From Kordia sp. (GTDB taxonomy: Bacteria > Bacteroidota > Bacteroidia > Flavobacteriales > Flavobacteriaceae): DNA of 64,000 bases. The notes under the pieces were generated by a model. It did not search any database. It was not told where the DNA came from and was given only the letters and a program-made list of their open reading frames with translations. The position numbers and the translations under genes were made by a program. Location: NCBI RefSeq assembly GCF_022447245.1, contig NZ_JAKVBC010000003.1, positions 1-64,000 on the forward strand, in the 5' to 3' direction. Of this stretch, positions 34,535-44,096 are shown piece by piece; positions within the stretch are counted from its first letter, which is position 1, and every line of letters starts with the position of its first letter.

Positions 34535-36571
34535 TTAAATTAAACCGTAATATTTCCTTAAAAACCATTCTAATGCAAGGAATACTGCGATGAAGGCAAG
34601 TAGATATTTCCAGTCTATCAAAGATACGACCTTTTCATTACTTTTTTCAATTGTTTTGAAACGTTGGTCGTTTACAAGCTCTGATATAATGTTTTGTGAA
34701 TTGTCATTAATGTGAAATGCTTTTCCGCTTGTTGTAGTTGCGATGGACTGTAAACGTTGTTTGTCGGCATTTAAGAATTGTTTTTCTATATCGAATTCTA
34801 AGATTTTGAAACTTCCCGATTTGCTAATGTTTTTACCTTCCGCTCTTACAGTGAAGTCATATGATGCAGGTGGTAGATTGTTTAAATCAACTGTATAGAA
34901 ACCTTCGCTAGATAATAGCGGATACGTTGTAGTTTCTTCTGTGTCTTTATTTTTGATGATTGCTGTTAGATTCGCGTTAGCATCAAACTCATATGAAGGG
35001 TTGAAATATTGTGCTGTGAGTTGAATTTCACGATTTCCATAATAGAACGATTCATAGCCTACCGTTAAGCGTTCTCGTTTTTTGTTAGAAGCTAAATACT
35101 GCGCCAATTTACCAAGAAACGTATCAAATTCTATAAAGTTTTCCTGTGCCAAGAAACTGTTTGCACGCCATTTCCAAATATTTTCTCCAGCGAGTATCGC
35201 AGCTCGTTTGTTGTCATCTGTATACGTTGCAAGCAAGGCTGAATTTGTAGAAACACCTGAAATTACTTGTGTTAGAATGATTTCATGAGCAACATTAAAC
35301 TCTATTTCTCCAAAAGCGTTTTCTAATGGTGGATAGTCTGAAAAGTCAATGTTTTCAATTAAAAAGTTGGTGTAATTTGCATTTAACTGTCCTTGAACTT
35401 CTTCTGTTTCTTGTAAATCATCTTTACGAAAACTTGTTTGTATGTCATTTAAAAAGTTCCAATCTGTTTGTGTTCCTGTGACTGTGAGTGTATTTTTTTC
35501 TAAACGCTTTATATTTTGATATACTTCTTGAAATTTACGATTGGGCTGGTATAAAATAACCAATTGATATTCATTGAGCACACTGTTTGCTTCATTTGGT
35601 TTTAAGATATCAACACCACGCAATTCATTACTTTCCAAGTCTTTCTTAAGAGCACCTAAATCAGGGTGAACTATATCAGAAATTAAAGCAATTTTCACTT
35701 TTTGATCAATGACTTCTACTGCAAAATAACGCGAATTGTTTTGCTTATTTTTTTCAGTATCTAAAGGTGTTAAAGTAGCTCGTAATGTTTGTACACCAAT
35801 ATTTGTGGCAGAAACATTCAAATTTACTACTTTAGAATTGTCTGTTGGAGAGAATGTTAATGCTTGACTCGCCAAAGGTTTTCCGTTGGTTGTGAGTACT
35901 AAGTTTGTTTGAATCGTTTCGTTTCCTGTATAAGTTGCAATGACTTCTACTGGAAATTTATTTTTTAAATACGCGTATTTATTGGCGTTTAGCTGATCAA
36001 TTTTCAAATCGACGTATTTCGTAGTATCGCCAGCAATAAGGGGGAAAATTGGTTGTTTTATCTTTGAAGACAGAAACTGATAATCATTTCCATAAGTTTG
36101 GTTTCCATCAGTAATTAGAACTGTAGGCGCAATTGCATCTTTGTAAAGTTTATTGATATCTTTTAGCGCTTTGCTTATATTTGTTTGAGATCCATTGAAA
36201 TTAACAGTGTCGTTTTCTTGAAGTTCTTTTGAAAAGATATATGTGTCAATTTCAAATTTATCTTGTAGTTCTTTTGAGTTTTTTAATTCACCTAGGACAT
36301 TCGTTACTTTTTCATCATACCCTAATTCGGCTAAAGAAGAAGAATTATCAACAGCAATCGTCAGTACTGGTTTTTCTGTGAAATAGCTTTTTTGTTTAAA
36401 TTTTGGATTGATTAGTAAGAGTAATAAAGCAAATACACTTAAAAATCTCAAAAACGAAAAAAGCACTAATTTTTTAGTACGTTTTTTCGTCTTGTAATAA
36501 TAATGAAATATCGCAACAAGTGCTGATATTATAGCTGCTATACAAATGTATACGATTGTTGTCGTTTGCAA
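34535..36571 (-). CDS. Membrane protein with a von Willebrand A-like domain
   Basis: 678 residues. Two N-terminal helices (about 7-26 and 37-59) precede a VWA-like region with a MIDAS-type DNSSS motif (AVDNSSSLAELGYDE) and VLITDGNQTYG. A long beta-rich middle part follows, and a C-terminal helix (DWKYLLAFIAVFLALEWFLRKYYG). The arrangement resembles Bat-like and BatA-related membrane proteins of Bacteroidota whose roles are not settled. Three bases separate it from the upstream secreted-protein gene, so the two are cotranscribed and may work together. Confidence 0.78.
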   Translation of the reverse strand: MQTTTIVYICIAAIISALVAIFHYYYKTKKRTKKLVLFSFLRFLSVFALLLLLINPKFKQKSYFTEKPVLTIAVDNSSSLAELGYDEKVTNVLGELKNSKELQDKFEIDTYIFSKELQENDTVNFNGSQTNISKALKDINKLYKDAIAPTVLITDGNQTYGNDYQFLSSKIKQPIFPLIAGDTTKYVDLKIDQLNANKYAYLKNKFPVEVIATYTGNETIQTNLVLTTNGKPLASQALTFSPTDNSKVVNLNVSATNIGVQTLRATLTPLDTEKNKQNNSRYFAVEVIDQKVKIALISDIVHPDLGALKKDLESNELRGVDILKPNEANSVLNEYQLVILYQPNRKFQEVYQNIKRLEKNTLTVTGTQTDWNFLNDIQTSFRKDDLQETEEVQGQLNANYTNFLIENIDFSDYPPLENAFGEIEFNVAHEIILTQVISGVSTNSALLATYTDDNKRAAILAGENIWKWRANSFLAQENFIEFDTFLGKLAQYLASNKKRERLTVGYESFYYGNREIQLTAQYFNPSYEFDANANLTAIIKNKDTEETTTYPLLSSEGFYTVDLNNLPPASYDFTVRAEGKNISKSGSFKILEFDIEKQFLNADKQRLQSIATTTSGKAFHINDNSQNIISELVNDQRFKTIEKSNEKVVSLIDWKYLLAFIAVFLALEWFLRKYYGLI

Positions 36572-36574
36572 TAG

Positions 36575-37111
36575 TTATTTTGTTTTTATAATTTCAAAAG
36601 AATTCAAGAAACGTTGAATACTAGCATTTTCATCTTTATTGGTTAGGCAAATTACTTGCGTAATAAACATTGAATTTTCAACTAAATATGCGTTTATGTA
36701 TATGAAACCTCCTTGCATTTGAATTTTTATACTTCTTCCTGGATAGCCGTTGAATTTAACTTTATTGTCGAATATCAATGTACCATTTACATTTGATACT
36801 GCTCCATTCACCGCTCCTGTCAAGATTTTATTATTATATTCTGCATCTGCATTTTTAAATTGATCTTCTGGATAATCAGATCGTATCACAGAATATATAG
36901 CGTTATCATCTCCAGAATCTGGTGAATACATTACCATGTGCATATCCAATTCACCAACAGCTGTTGGAACTTTTTGCATACTTCTTTTAGGAGTTTCCGG
37001 ATAATAGGCAATAAACGCTAAGTCTTCTGCTTTGTACTTCTTCCATTTTTGTGCATGTACTGCATTAATAGACAGAAAGAAAACTGCCATTACTAAAAAT
37101 GCTTTTTTCAT
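36575..37111 (-). CDS. Exported protein of unknown function
   Basis: 178 residues with a cleavable signal peptide (KKAFLVMAVFFLSINAVHAQ). The mature part has repeated beta-strand patterns (FKFNGYPGR-like segments: KVKFNGYPGRSIKIQMQGGFIYINAYLVEN) and no catalytic motif that I recognise. It ends three bases before the VWA gene and starts 16 bases after fabG, in the same direction, so fabG, this gene and the VWA gene form a probable transcription unit. Confidence 0.7.
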   Translation of the reverse strand: MKKAFLVMAVFFLSINAVHAQKWKKYKAEDLAFIAYYPETPKRSMQKVPTAVGELDMHMVMYSPDSGDDNAIYSVIRSDYPEDQFKNADAEYNNKILTGAVNGAVSNVNGTLIFDNKVKFNGYPGRSIKIQMQGGFIYINAYLVENSMFITQVICLTNKDENASIQRFLNSFEIIKTK

Positions 37112-37127
37112 ATTGTGATTATTATGG

Positions 37128-37874
37128 TTACGTTAACATTCCACCGTCAACGTTGAGCACTTGCCCAGTAATATACGCTGACATATCGCTTGCAAGAAAA
37201 ACACATGTATTAGCTACATCTTCAGGTGTTCCTCCTCTTTTTAAAGGAATTGCCTCTCTCCATCCTTTCACAACATCTTCTGGCAATTTCCCTGTCATTT
37301 CTGTTTCTATGAAACCTGGAGCGATGACATTGCTACGGATATTTCTAGAACCTAATTCTAAAGCTACAGATTTAGAGAATCCTATGATTCCGGCTTTAGA
37401 AGCTGCATAATTTGTTTGTCCAGCATTTCCTTTTACACCCACAACAGAACTCATATTAATGATGGAACCTTTACGCTGTTTTAACATTGTACGTTGTACA
37501 GCTTTGGTCATATTGAAGACTGATTTTAAGTTTACTTCAATAACTTTATCAAAATCTTCTTCAGAAATACGCATTAATAGATTGTCTTTTGTAATTCCTG
37601 CATTATTGATTAGCACATCAATCGAGCCAAACTCTTTTAATACTTCGGCAGCCAAGTCTTGTGCTTGTTGAAAATCTGCTGCATTACTTTGATATCCTTT
37701 GGCTTTGATGCCTAATCCGTTTAATTCTTTTTCTAATTCGTTGGCAGCTTCTACAGATGAACTGTATGTGAATGCAACATTTGCTCCATGTGCTGCGAAT
37801 ACTTGCGCTATTCCTTTTCCTATTCCTCTACTCGCGCCTGTGATGATGGCTGTTTTGCCTTCTAGTAATTTCAT
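37128..37874 (-). CDS. fabG: 3-oxoacyl-[acyl-carrier-protein] reductase
   Basis: A short-chain dehydrogenase of 248 residues that reduces 3-oxoacyl-ACP in fatty acid elongation. It shows the NADPH-binding TGASRGIGKGIAQVF, NNAGITKDNLLMRIS, the catalytic Ser in MSSVVGVKGNAGQTNYAASKAG (Ser, Tyr, Lys triad), and APGFIETEMTG. The length and these sequences are those of true FabG rather than a generic SDR. A good promoter lies upstream at 37902-37931. Confidence 0.94.
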   Translation of the reverse strand: MKLLEGKTAIITGASRGIGKGIAQVFAAHGANVAFTYSSSVEAANELEKELNGLGIKAKGYQSNAADFQQAQDLAAEVLKEFGSIDVLINNAGITKDNLLMRISEEDFDKVIEVNLKSVFNMTKAVQRTMLKQRKGSIINMSSVVGVKGNAGQTNYAASKAGIIGFSKSVALELGSRNIRSNVIAPGFIETEMTGKLPEDVVKGWREAIPLKRGGTPEDVANTCVFLASDMSAYITGQVLNVDGGMLT

Positions 37875-37901
37875 ACGTGTTAATGGTTGGGTTTATTTAG
37901 T

Positions 37902-37931
37902 CAAATATAGTTAGAATAGTTAGGTTTGCAA
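37902..37931 (-). promoter_or_regulatory. Candidate fabG promoter
   Basis: On the minus strand TATATTTG (37902-37909) matches the -7 consensus TAnnTTTG. A TTG (37929-37931) lies 19 bases upstream as the -33 element. The start codon follows about 28 bases downstream. Confidence 0.5.
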
Positions 37932-38120
37932 TAGTTAGTTTTAGGATTATTCAGAAAATAACCATTAAGGATTCTATTCTAATATATTCCTAGGTAATAA
38001 TTTATAAATTTATCAAAAAAAGGAACAAGTTTTATTAATTTTATGAAAATTATATGATTCAAAGTGTAACATTTTTTGTGAATTATCGTCATATGGGAAT
38101 ATCATACAAAAAACACAATC

Positions 38121-40046
38121 ATGAGAAAACTAATGCTTTTTTCTTTGGTAATGCTTTTTATAGCATGTAAAGAAGAACCAAAACAAAAAAACGAACTTGC
38201 AGAAATGAAACCTGCTCCGAAAATTTCAGTTGAAGATTTTTTTAAAAACTCAGAAAAGACATCTTTTCGTTTGTCTCCAAATGGTGAATATTTATCATAT
38301 TTAGCTCCTTATAAGGATAGAATGAATATTCATGTGCAAAAAATCGGCAGTGAAGAAGTTACCAGAGTTACTGGCGTAGAAGACCGTGATCTTTCAGGAT
38401 ATTTCTGGGCAAGTGATGATCGTCTTGTATACACAAGAGATAAAGGAGGAAATGAAAACTTCCATCTTTTTGCTGTAAACAAAGACGGAAGTAACGAAAA
38501 AGATTTAACACCTTTTGACGGTGTACGTTCACAAATTATTGATGCGCTGGAAGATAATCAAGAAGAGATGATTATTGGATTGAACAAGAGAATTCCACAA
38601 GTGTATGACCCATATCGCTTGAATATTAATACAGGTGAGATGAAAATTCTTTATGAAAACCCAGGGAATATAACTGGATGGGGAACAGATCACGATGGTA
38701 AATTACGTTTAGCATATATGACGAATGGTGTTGACAATACTATTTTGTACAGACCAACAGAAAACGATGATTTCAAAGAAGTAATTACTACTAATTTTAA
38801 GCAAACTTTAGCACCTCAGTATTTTGATTTTGACAATGGTGATATTGTATACGCTTCTTCAAACTTAGGAAGAGATAAAACGGCTATTGTAAAGTACGAT
38901 TTAAAAGAAAATAAAGAAGTTGAAGAAATTTTTGTAGATACAGAAGTTGACGTAGATGGAATGTCGTATTCATCAAAAAGAAAAGTACCTACTTATATTA
39001 GTTATACTAGAGCAAAACTAAATAGAAAGTTTTTAGACAAAGACACTGAGAATCTTTTTAAAATGCTAGAGGAAAAATTGGGTGCAGATAACGAATATTA
39101 CATTACTTCAAGTAATAAAGACGAAGACAAGTTACTAATTTATACTGGAAATGATAAAACGAGAGGTGCCTATTATTTTTATGATGTTCAAAAAGATAAC
39201 TTAAAGCACCTAGCAGATTTAAGTCCTTGGATCAATTCTGATCATATGGCAAATATGAAACCGATCTCCTACACTTCTAGAGATGGAATAACTATCAATG
39301 GTTATTTAACATTGCCAATTGGTGTGAAAGCTGAAAACTTACCTGTTGTGGTAAATCCACACGGAGGTCCATGGGCTCGTGACAGTTGGGGATTCAACCC
39401 TGAAGTACAGCTTTTGGCAAATAGAGGTTTTGCTGTATTACAAATGAATTTTCGAGGTTCTACAGGATATGGAAAGAAATTCATGGAAAGTTCTTTCAAG
39501 AAATGGGGACAGGAAATGCAAAATGATATTACAGATGGTGTACAATGGTTGATTCAAAAAGGGATTGCTAACAAAGATCGTATTGCAATTTACGGTGCAA
39601 GTTACGGTGGTTACGCTACTTTAGCTGGAATTACAAATACACCTGATTTATATGCAGCTGCTGTTGACTATGTTGGTGTTTCTAACTTATTCACGTTTAT
39701 GGAAACAATTCCTCCATATTGGGAACCATACAAGAAAATGTTATATGAAATGGTTGGAGATCCTAATACAAAAGATAGTATTATGATGAAGGCTAACAGT
39801 CCTGTTTTCCATGTTGATAAGATTAAAGCTGCTTTGTTTGTAGCTCAAGGAGCTAACGACCCACGTGTGGTACAAGCTGAATCTGATCAAATGGTAGAAG
39901 CTTTACGTAAAAATGGAGTGACTGTGGAATACATGTTAAAAGAAAATGAAGGGCACGGATTTAGAAATCAAGAAAATCGATTTGACTTTTACAATTCTAT
40001 GATCACGTTCTTAAATGAAAATATGAGAACGAAAGTAAAAGGATAA
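38121..40046 (+). CDS. S9 family prolyl oligopeptidase-like lipoprotein
   Basis: 641 residues with a lipoprotein signal (MLFSLVMLFIAC, acylated Cys about 16). The N-terminal half is a beta-propeller (RLSPNGEYLSYLAPY, then repeats of dipeptidyl-peptidase type). The C-terminal alpha/beta hydrolase carries the triad Ser494 in YGASYGGYAT, Asp in QGANDPRVV, and His in NEGHGFRNQENR. It probably cleaves peptides in the periplasm or at the cell surface. It is followed by a terminator and faces the M16 peptidase gene. Confidence 0.9.
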   Translation: MRKLMLFSLVMLFIACKEEPKQKNELAEMKPAPKISVEDFFKNSEKTSFRLSPNGEYLSYLAPYKDRMNIHVQKIGSEEVTRVTGVEDRDLSGYFWASDDRLVYTRDKGGNENFHLFAVNKDGSNEKDLTPFDGVRSQIIDALEDNQEEMIIGLNKRIPQVYDPYRLNINTGEMKILYENPGNITGWGTDHDGKLRLAYMTNGVDNTILYRPTENDDFKEVITTNFKQTLAPQYFDFDNGDIVYASSNLGRDKTAIVKYDLKENKEVEEIFVDTEVDVDGMSYSSKRKVPTYISYTRAKLNRKFLDKDTENLFKMLEEKLGADNEYYITSSNKDEDKLLIYTGNDKTRGAYYFYDVQKDNLKHLADLSPWINSDHMANMKPISYTSRDGITINGYLTLPIGVKAENLPVVVNPHGGPWARDSWGFNPEVQLLANRGFAVLQMNFRGSTGYGKKFMESSFKKWGQEMQNDITDGVQWLIQKGIANKDRIAIYGASYGGYATLAGITNTPDLYAAAVDYVGVSNLFTFMETIPPYWEPYKKMLYEMVGDPNTKDSIMMKANSPVFHVDKIKAALFVAQGANDPRVVQAESDQMVEALRKNGVTVEYMLKENEGHGFRNQENRFDFYNSMITFLNENMRTKVKG

Positions 40047-40073
40047 TCATTATTGTTAGTTTACAACTATACA

Positions 40074-40101
40074 AAAAGCGCTTCCAAATGGAGGCGCTTT
40101 T
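40074..40101. terminator. Bidirectional terminator between two peptidase genes
   Basis: AAAAGCGCTTCC (40074-40085) pairs with GGAGGCGCTTTT (40090-40101), with one G-U pair and an AAAT loop. It is flanked by A- and T-runs. It serves the plus-strand S9 gene and the minus-strand M16 gene. Confidence 0.82.
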
Positions 40102-40133
40102 TTATTGACTCAGTTTATGTGAAGTTCAAAATA

Positions 40134-43094
40134 TTATTGCTTGATTTTCTTTACTTTCTCATAATTGAACAAATAATCAACATCCATTTCTTGCAATTTT
40201 CCAAGTTTAGATAATGCTTCCATATCAATGTCTTTTTTGTTTCCAATAACCACCACACTATATTTTTGCCCTTTAATGTTTTGATCAAAGAAAGCTTTTA
40301 AGTCTGCTAAAGTCATTTGTTCAATAGCTTTGTATACTTCCTCTCTATGATCGTTATCGATTCCTAGTTTTTGCAGACGCTCATACGTCCAGAAAACGTT
40401 TGATTTTGTAATACGTTGTGCTGCAATTTTTTTCAATGTAGCTTCTTTTGCTGCTTGAAATTGCGCTTCTGATTCTGGCATATCATTCATTAAGCCCATC
40501 ATAGCATCGACAGCTTGTGGCATTTTATTTGCCTGCGTTCCTATATATGCTGTTACATAGTTAGGATCTCCTTTTTCTCTAGCTTGACTGTAAAAAGAAT
40601 ATGCCGAATATGCTAGTGATTTTGATTCACGAATTTCTTGAAATACAATAGATGATAAACCAGCACCAAAATAAGTGTTAAATAATCGTGATGCTGCCAT
40701 GTTTTCAGGACTGAATGGATTTCCTTTTGCTAAGAACATCATTTCAGCTTGTACCATATCGTAATCAACAAAATATACGTTTCCTCCAGTTTCTTGCTCT
40801 ACATATTCTGTTGCTTCTGGATATGATTTTAGCTCATCAGAAACGTTGTGGTATTGATTTAAAGCTGCAATTGCTGGCCCTACATCTTTACCATAGTAGA
40901 AAATACGTTGTTTGTAATTCTTTAAGTTTTTGACGATATCTACCAATTCTTGAGGATTCATGTCTAACAATTCACTTCTACTGTAAATATTACGTAAACG
41001 TGAGTTTTCACCATATTTTGCATAATTCATCAATCCGCGTTGTAAGATGGTTCCTTTACGAACTTTATTGTCTTGTCTTGTTTTTAAGATTTGATCAACA
41101 TATTTTTCATACGCATCCTGATTTGGCACAGCATTACTCCATAAATGTTCTAACAATTCTAGTCCTTTAGGTAGATTTTCTTTTAATCCATCTAAACCAA
41201 AATACGATTTGTCAGCTCCTGTGCTTACATAGTAATTAATGCCAAGTTTGTAGAATTCTTTCTTTAGTTCTTCAGCAGAATACTTATTAGTTCCTAAATA
41301 TTCCATGTATCCAATTCCTAAACCAAGTTTTTTGTCATTATCAGCTCCCATGTCAAAAATGATGTTTAAATCAAAAAGATCATTTTGCTCATTTTCAATA
41401 TAGGAAACCTTAATTCCGTTTGTGAGTTGTGTTTCTTTGATTGCAGATTTAAAGTCAACATATTTCGGTTGTAGTGGCATTGCTTCCTTGGCTTTAAACT
41501 CCTTTATAAACTTAGAGCTTTTACCACGATTTAAATTCACAGGTGTAATTCCTGGGTTTTCTACTTTTACAATCGAATTATCTTCTCCTTTACGTTTGTA
41601 AGCTACTACGTAATTGTCTTTGTAAAATTTATTTGCAAAATCAACAAGTTCTTGTTTTGTAATTTTTCTAAGTTCCTCTAAAAACTGTACTCTTTTAGCC
41701 CAATCTTCTTGATGAATAAAGGCATCAACATAAGCGTTTGCTACAGCAGTACTGCTTTCATATCCTTGGGTTTGCCCTAATTTTAAATCATTTATAACTG
41801 CATCAATCATCCATTCATCAAACTCGCCTTTTTTCAATTTTTCAATTTGAGCTAGTAATAAGTCTTTTACTTCGTCTAAACTTTGCCCTGCTTTTGGATA
41901 TCCTGTAAATGAATGGTATCCATAATCAATAAGGAATGTTGTAGAGCAACCTGCATATTGTACTGCTTGTTTTTGATTTAAGTTTAAATCGATTAAACCA
42001 GCATTCCCATTCGCCAAAATCATATCGGCTAATGTCACTAGTTTTTCATCTTCGGAATTGATTCCTCCAGAACGATACGAAATTGAAATATTTTCAGCAG
42101 TTGGTCCAAAAACTTCTTTAGAAACAGGAGTTGTTATTGGATCTTCCTTAGGTAAAGTTGGATGTGTTACTTCCTTCTTTTCTAATTTACCAAACGTATT
42201 AGCTACTTTTTGAATAGTTTCTTCAAAGTTAATATCTCCTACTAAAATTACCGCCATATTGTTAGGTACATAATATTTATCAAAGTAATTATGAATAGCA
42301 ACCATTGAAGGGTTTTTTAAGTGTTCTCCTGTACCAATAGTTGTTTGTTGTCCATAAGGATGCTTCGGAAATAAACCTTCTAATTTTGCAAAATACGCTT
42401 TCCATCCATCATTATCTTGTCCTCTATTAAACTCTTCAAATACCGCTTCTAACTCTGTGTGAAATAAACGCAGTACTAATTGACTAAAACGCTCACTTTC
42501 TAAATCTAGCCACTTATCTAATTCGTTAGAAGGAATTTTATTTGTGTATACTGTACGTTCAAAAGAAGTATACGCATTTGTTCCAGTTGCTCCTAATGAC
42601 GTTGTCATTTTATCATATTCATTTGCGATGCTATAGTTAGAAGCAAGCAAGGAAACACTATCAATTTTTCTGTAAAGCGCTTTTTTCTTTTCAGGATCAC
42701 TTTCAGCTCTGTGTTGCTCGTATAAGTCTGAAATTTTAGCCAATTCTACTTTTTCCTTTTCCCAGTCTAGCGTTCCGATTTCATCAGTTCCCTTAAACAC
42801 CATGTGCTCTAAGTAGTGTGCTAATCCTGTAGATTCTTTTGGATCGTAATTAGAACCTGCGCGAACCGCAATATAAGTTTGTATTTTAGGTTCTTCCGTG
42901 TTTTTACTCAAATATACTTTTAGTCCATTATCTAAAGTATACAATCGTAATCCTGTTGGATCGTTTGATACAGTTTCATACGAGAAACCGTTCGCATCTT
43001 TTTTCTGAACAGCTTCAACAGCATCGTTCGTTTTTTTTCAGCTAAAAATTGTAAGTGTGCATGCAATTAATAGCAGAAGATTGATTTTTTTCAT
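40134..43094 (-). pseudogene. M16 family zinc peptidase with TGA at the lipobox cysteine
   Basis: A 936-residue frame is open from residue YTLDNGLKVYLSKN onward, with the M16 motif HYLEHMVFKG and a second, inactive-type M16 half (full two-domain insulinase family length). Upstream in the same frame the gene continues to ATG 43092-43094 (MKKINLLLLIACTLTIFS), a lipoprotein signal. The expected cysteine codon is TGA at 43038-43040, followed by KKTNDAVEAVQKKDANGFSYE. One changed base would restore a ~987-residue lipoprotein peptidase. As written, either translation stops after 18 residues or an internal start yields an unanchored protein. The peptidase body shows no other damage. Confidence 0.85.
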
Positions 43095-43799
43095 TCTTTT
43101 TCAATTAATTAGTAACATAGAAACGTTAAATAGTATTTTATCATGTAACGTACGACAATATATTACTTTTTCGAGTATAATTGCCTATATCTACATCATG
43201 GATCATATATTTTTTATATTGGTATTTAATCAAAATAAACTTTAACAATGTTTCACTACTTTTTTTAGAGAGATATCAGTGTTCAAAACTAAAAAAGTGG
43301 ACCGAAGTCCACTTTTCCACTTTTTTTCATGATTGCTATGTGATTAGCAAATACTTACTGGCTGACATGAGATACTTGGAGGTTAATCAAGTAGCTACTT
43401 TGATTGCAACCAATTTGCAAGTTTGTCAAATTTCTTTTTTCATGGTTAACAAACTTTATACTTTAAAAGTACATATCAAAATAATAAATTAAAAGAAATC
43501 ATACTCTAAATTCATAAATTGCAAGATGTATAAATACACCTCAAAAATCTTATAATCAGTAATTTACATTCAAAAAGCATCTTATTTTCAATTTACAATA
43601 GTACCTTAATATTATTTTCTAAAAAGAGCACTTTTTTATCTTTTCCAAGTAATAAATGTTATGTGATTAGGTATTCATTTTTGAGAATAACACACTTCCC
43701 CATTTTAAATAATTTAGGTATGAACTAGGCTTTCTAGCTATGATTTCCCAACATTTATGAGATGCCTTTAAGCATGTTCAATTATTAAAACTCATTATT
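43095..43799. other. Gene-poor spacer with small palindromes and a terminator
   Basis: About 700 bases without a convincing protein gene; two plus-strand frames here have no supporting features. TTGCTATGTGATTAGCAA (43335-43352) and an imperfect palindrome ATCAAGTAGCTACTTTGAT are notable. A candidate minus-strand small RNA ends at the 43293 terminator. The part from 43500 to 43799 is AT-rich and probably contains the promoter of the peptide genes. Confidence 0.4.
43293..43445 (-). ncRNA. Candidate minus-strand small RNA
   Basis: A strong minus-strand terminator (hairpin AAAAGTGGAC 43293-43302 with GTCCACTTTT 43307-43316, CGAA/TTCG tetraloop, then T-run) stands with no gene ending at it. About 150 bases upstream on that strand is a promoter-like pair (TAAAGTTTG near 43450, TTTTG near 43480). 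The stretch in between contains several palindromes. This suggests a short structured transcript. It may instead be the end of a longer unannotated transcript. Confidence 0.35.
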
Positions 43800-43897
43800 A
43801 TGTTAGAAAATTTAAAGAGTATCAAATCAAAAATTTAGAAGTGATTACAGGAGGTGAACATCTTGCTCAGGATCCAAAATGTTATGATATGGATTAG
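43800..43897 (+). pseudogene. Double-glycine leader-like peptide gene with a one-base frameshift
   Basis: With one extra A in the A-run at 43829-43833 the frame from ATG 43800 encodes a peptide of 32 residues, MLENLKSIKSKNLEV then ITGGEHLAQDPKCYDMD. ITGG resembles the double-glycine cleavage site of secreted peptides. As written, the frame ends at TAG after 12 codons. It is homologous to the intact peptide gene 33 bases downstream (same MLENL start and EH after the G), so the coding reading is credible. A real frameshift or sequencing error is possible. Confidence 0.45.
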
Positions 43898-43929
43898 AAA
43901 TATTTATCAACCTTTTAAAAATAAAAACT

Positions 43930-44034
43930 ATGTTAGAAAATTTGGAAAAGTATCAAATAGAGCATCAAGAAAGTATTATTGGAGAACATATTAATCCTGA
44001 TAATCTAGCATGTATTATAGACATCGTAAATTAA
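43930..44034 (+). CDS. Small peptide related to the preceding one
   Basis: A 34-residue frame starting MLENLEKYQIEHQES and continuing IIGEHINPDNLACIIDIVN. It aligns with the upstream peptide: identical MLENL start, similar length, IIG-EH where the first has ITGGEH, and a single late cysteine in both. This looks like a tandem duplication of a small secreted or signalling peptide gene, but here only one G remains at the possible cleavage site. A bidirectional terminator follows after 10 bases. No transporter or modifying enzyme is adjacent. Confidence 0.5.
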   Translation: MLENLEKYQIEHQESIIGEHINPDNLACIIDIVN

Positions 44035-44043
44035 TTCTAAAGA

Positions 44044-44075
44044 AAAAGCGCATTACCATTTGATAATGCGCTTTT
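44044..44075. terminator. Bidirectional terminator
   Basis: AAAAGCGCATTA (44044-44055) pairs perfectly with TAATGCGCTTTT (44064-44075) around an 8-base loop. It ends the plus-strand peptide transcript and the minus-strand sucD transcript (stop codon at 44097). Confidence 0.85.
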
Positions 44076-44096
44076 ATATATTTTTAACAGGTTAGT

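Noticed and set aside
43181-43492. Plus-strand frame of 103 residues
   Set aside because: It spans the palindromes and the minus-strand terminator at 43293-43316 and has no domain or start signal.
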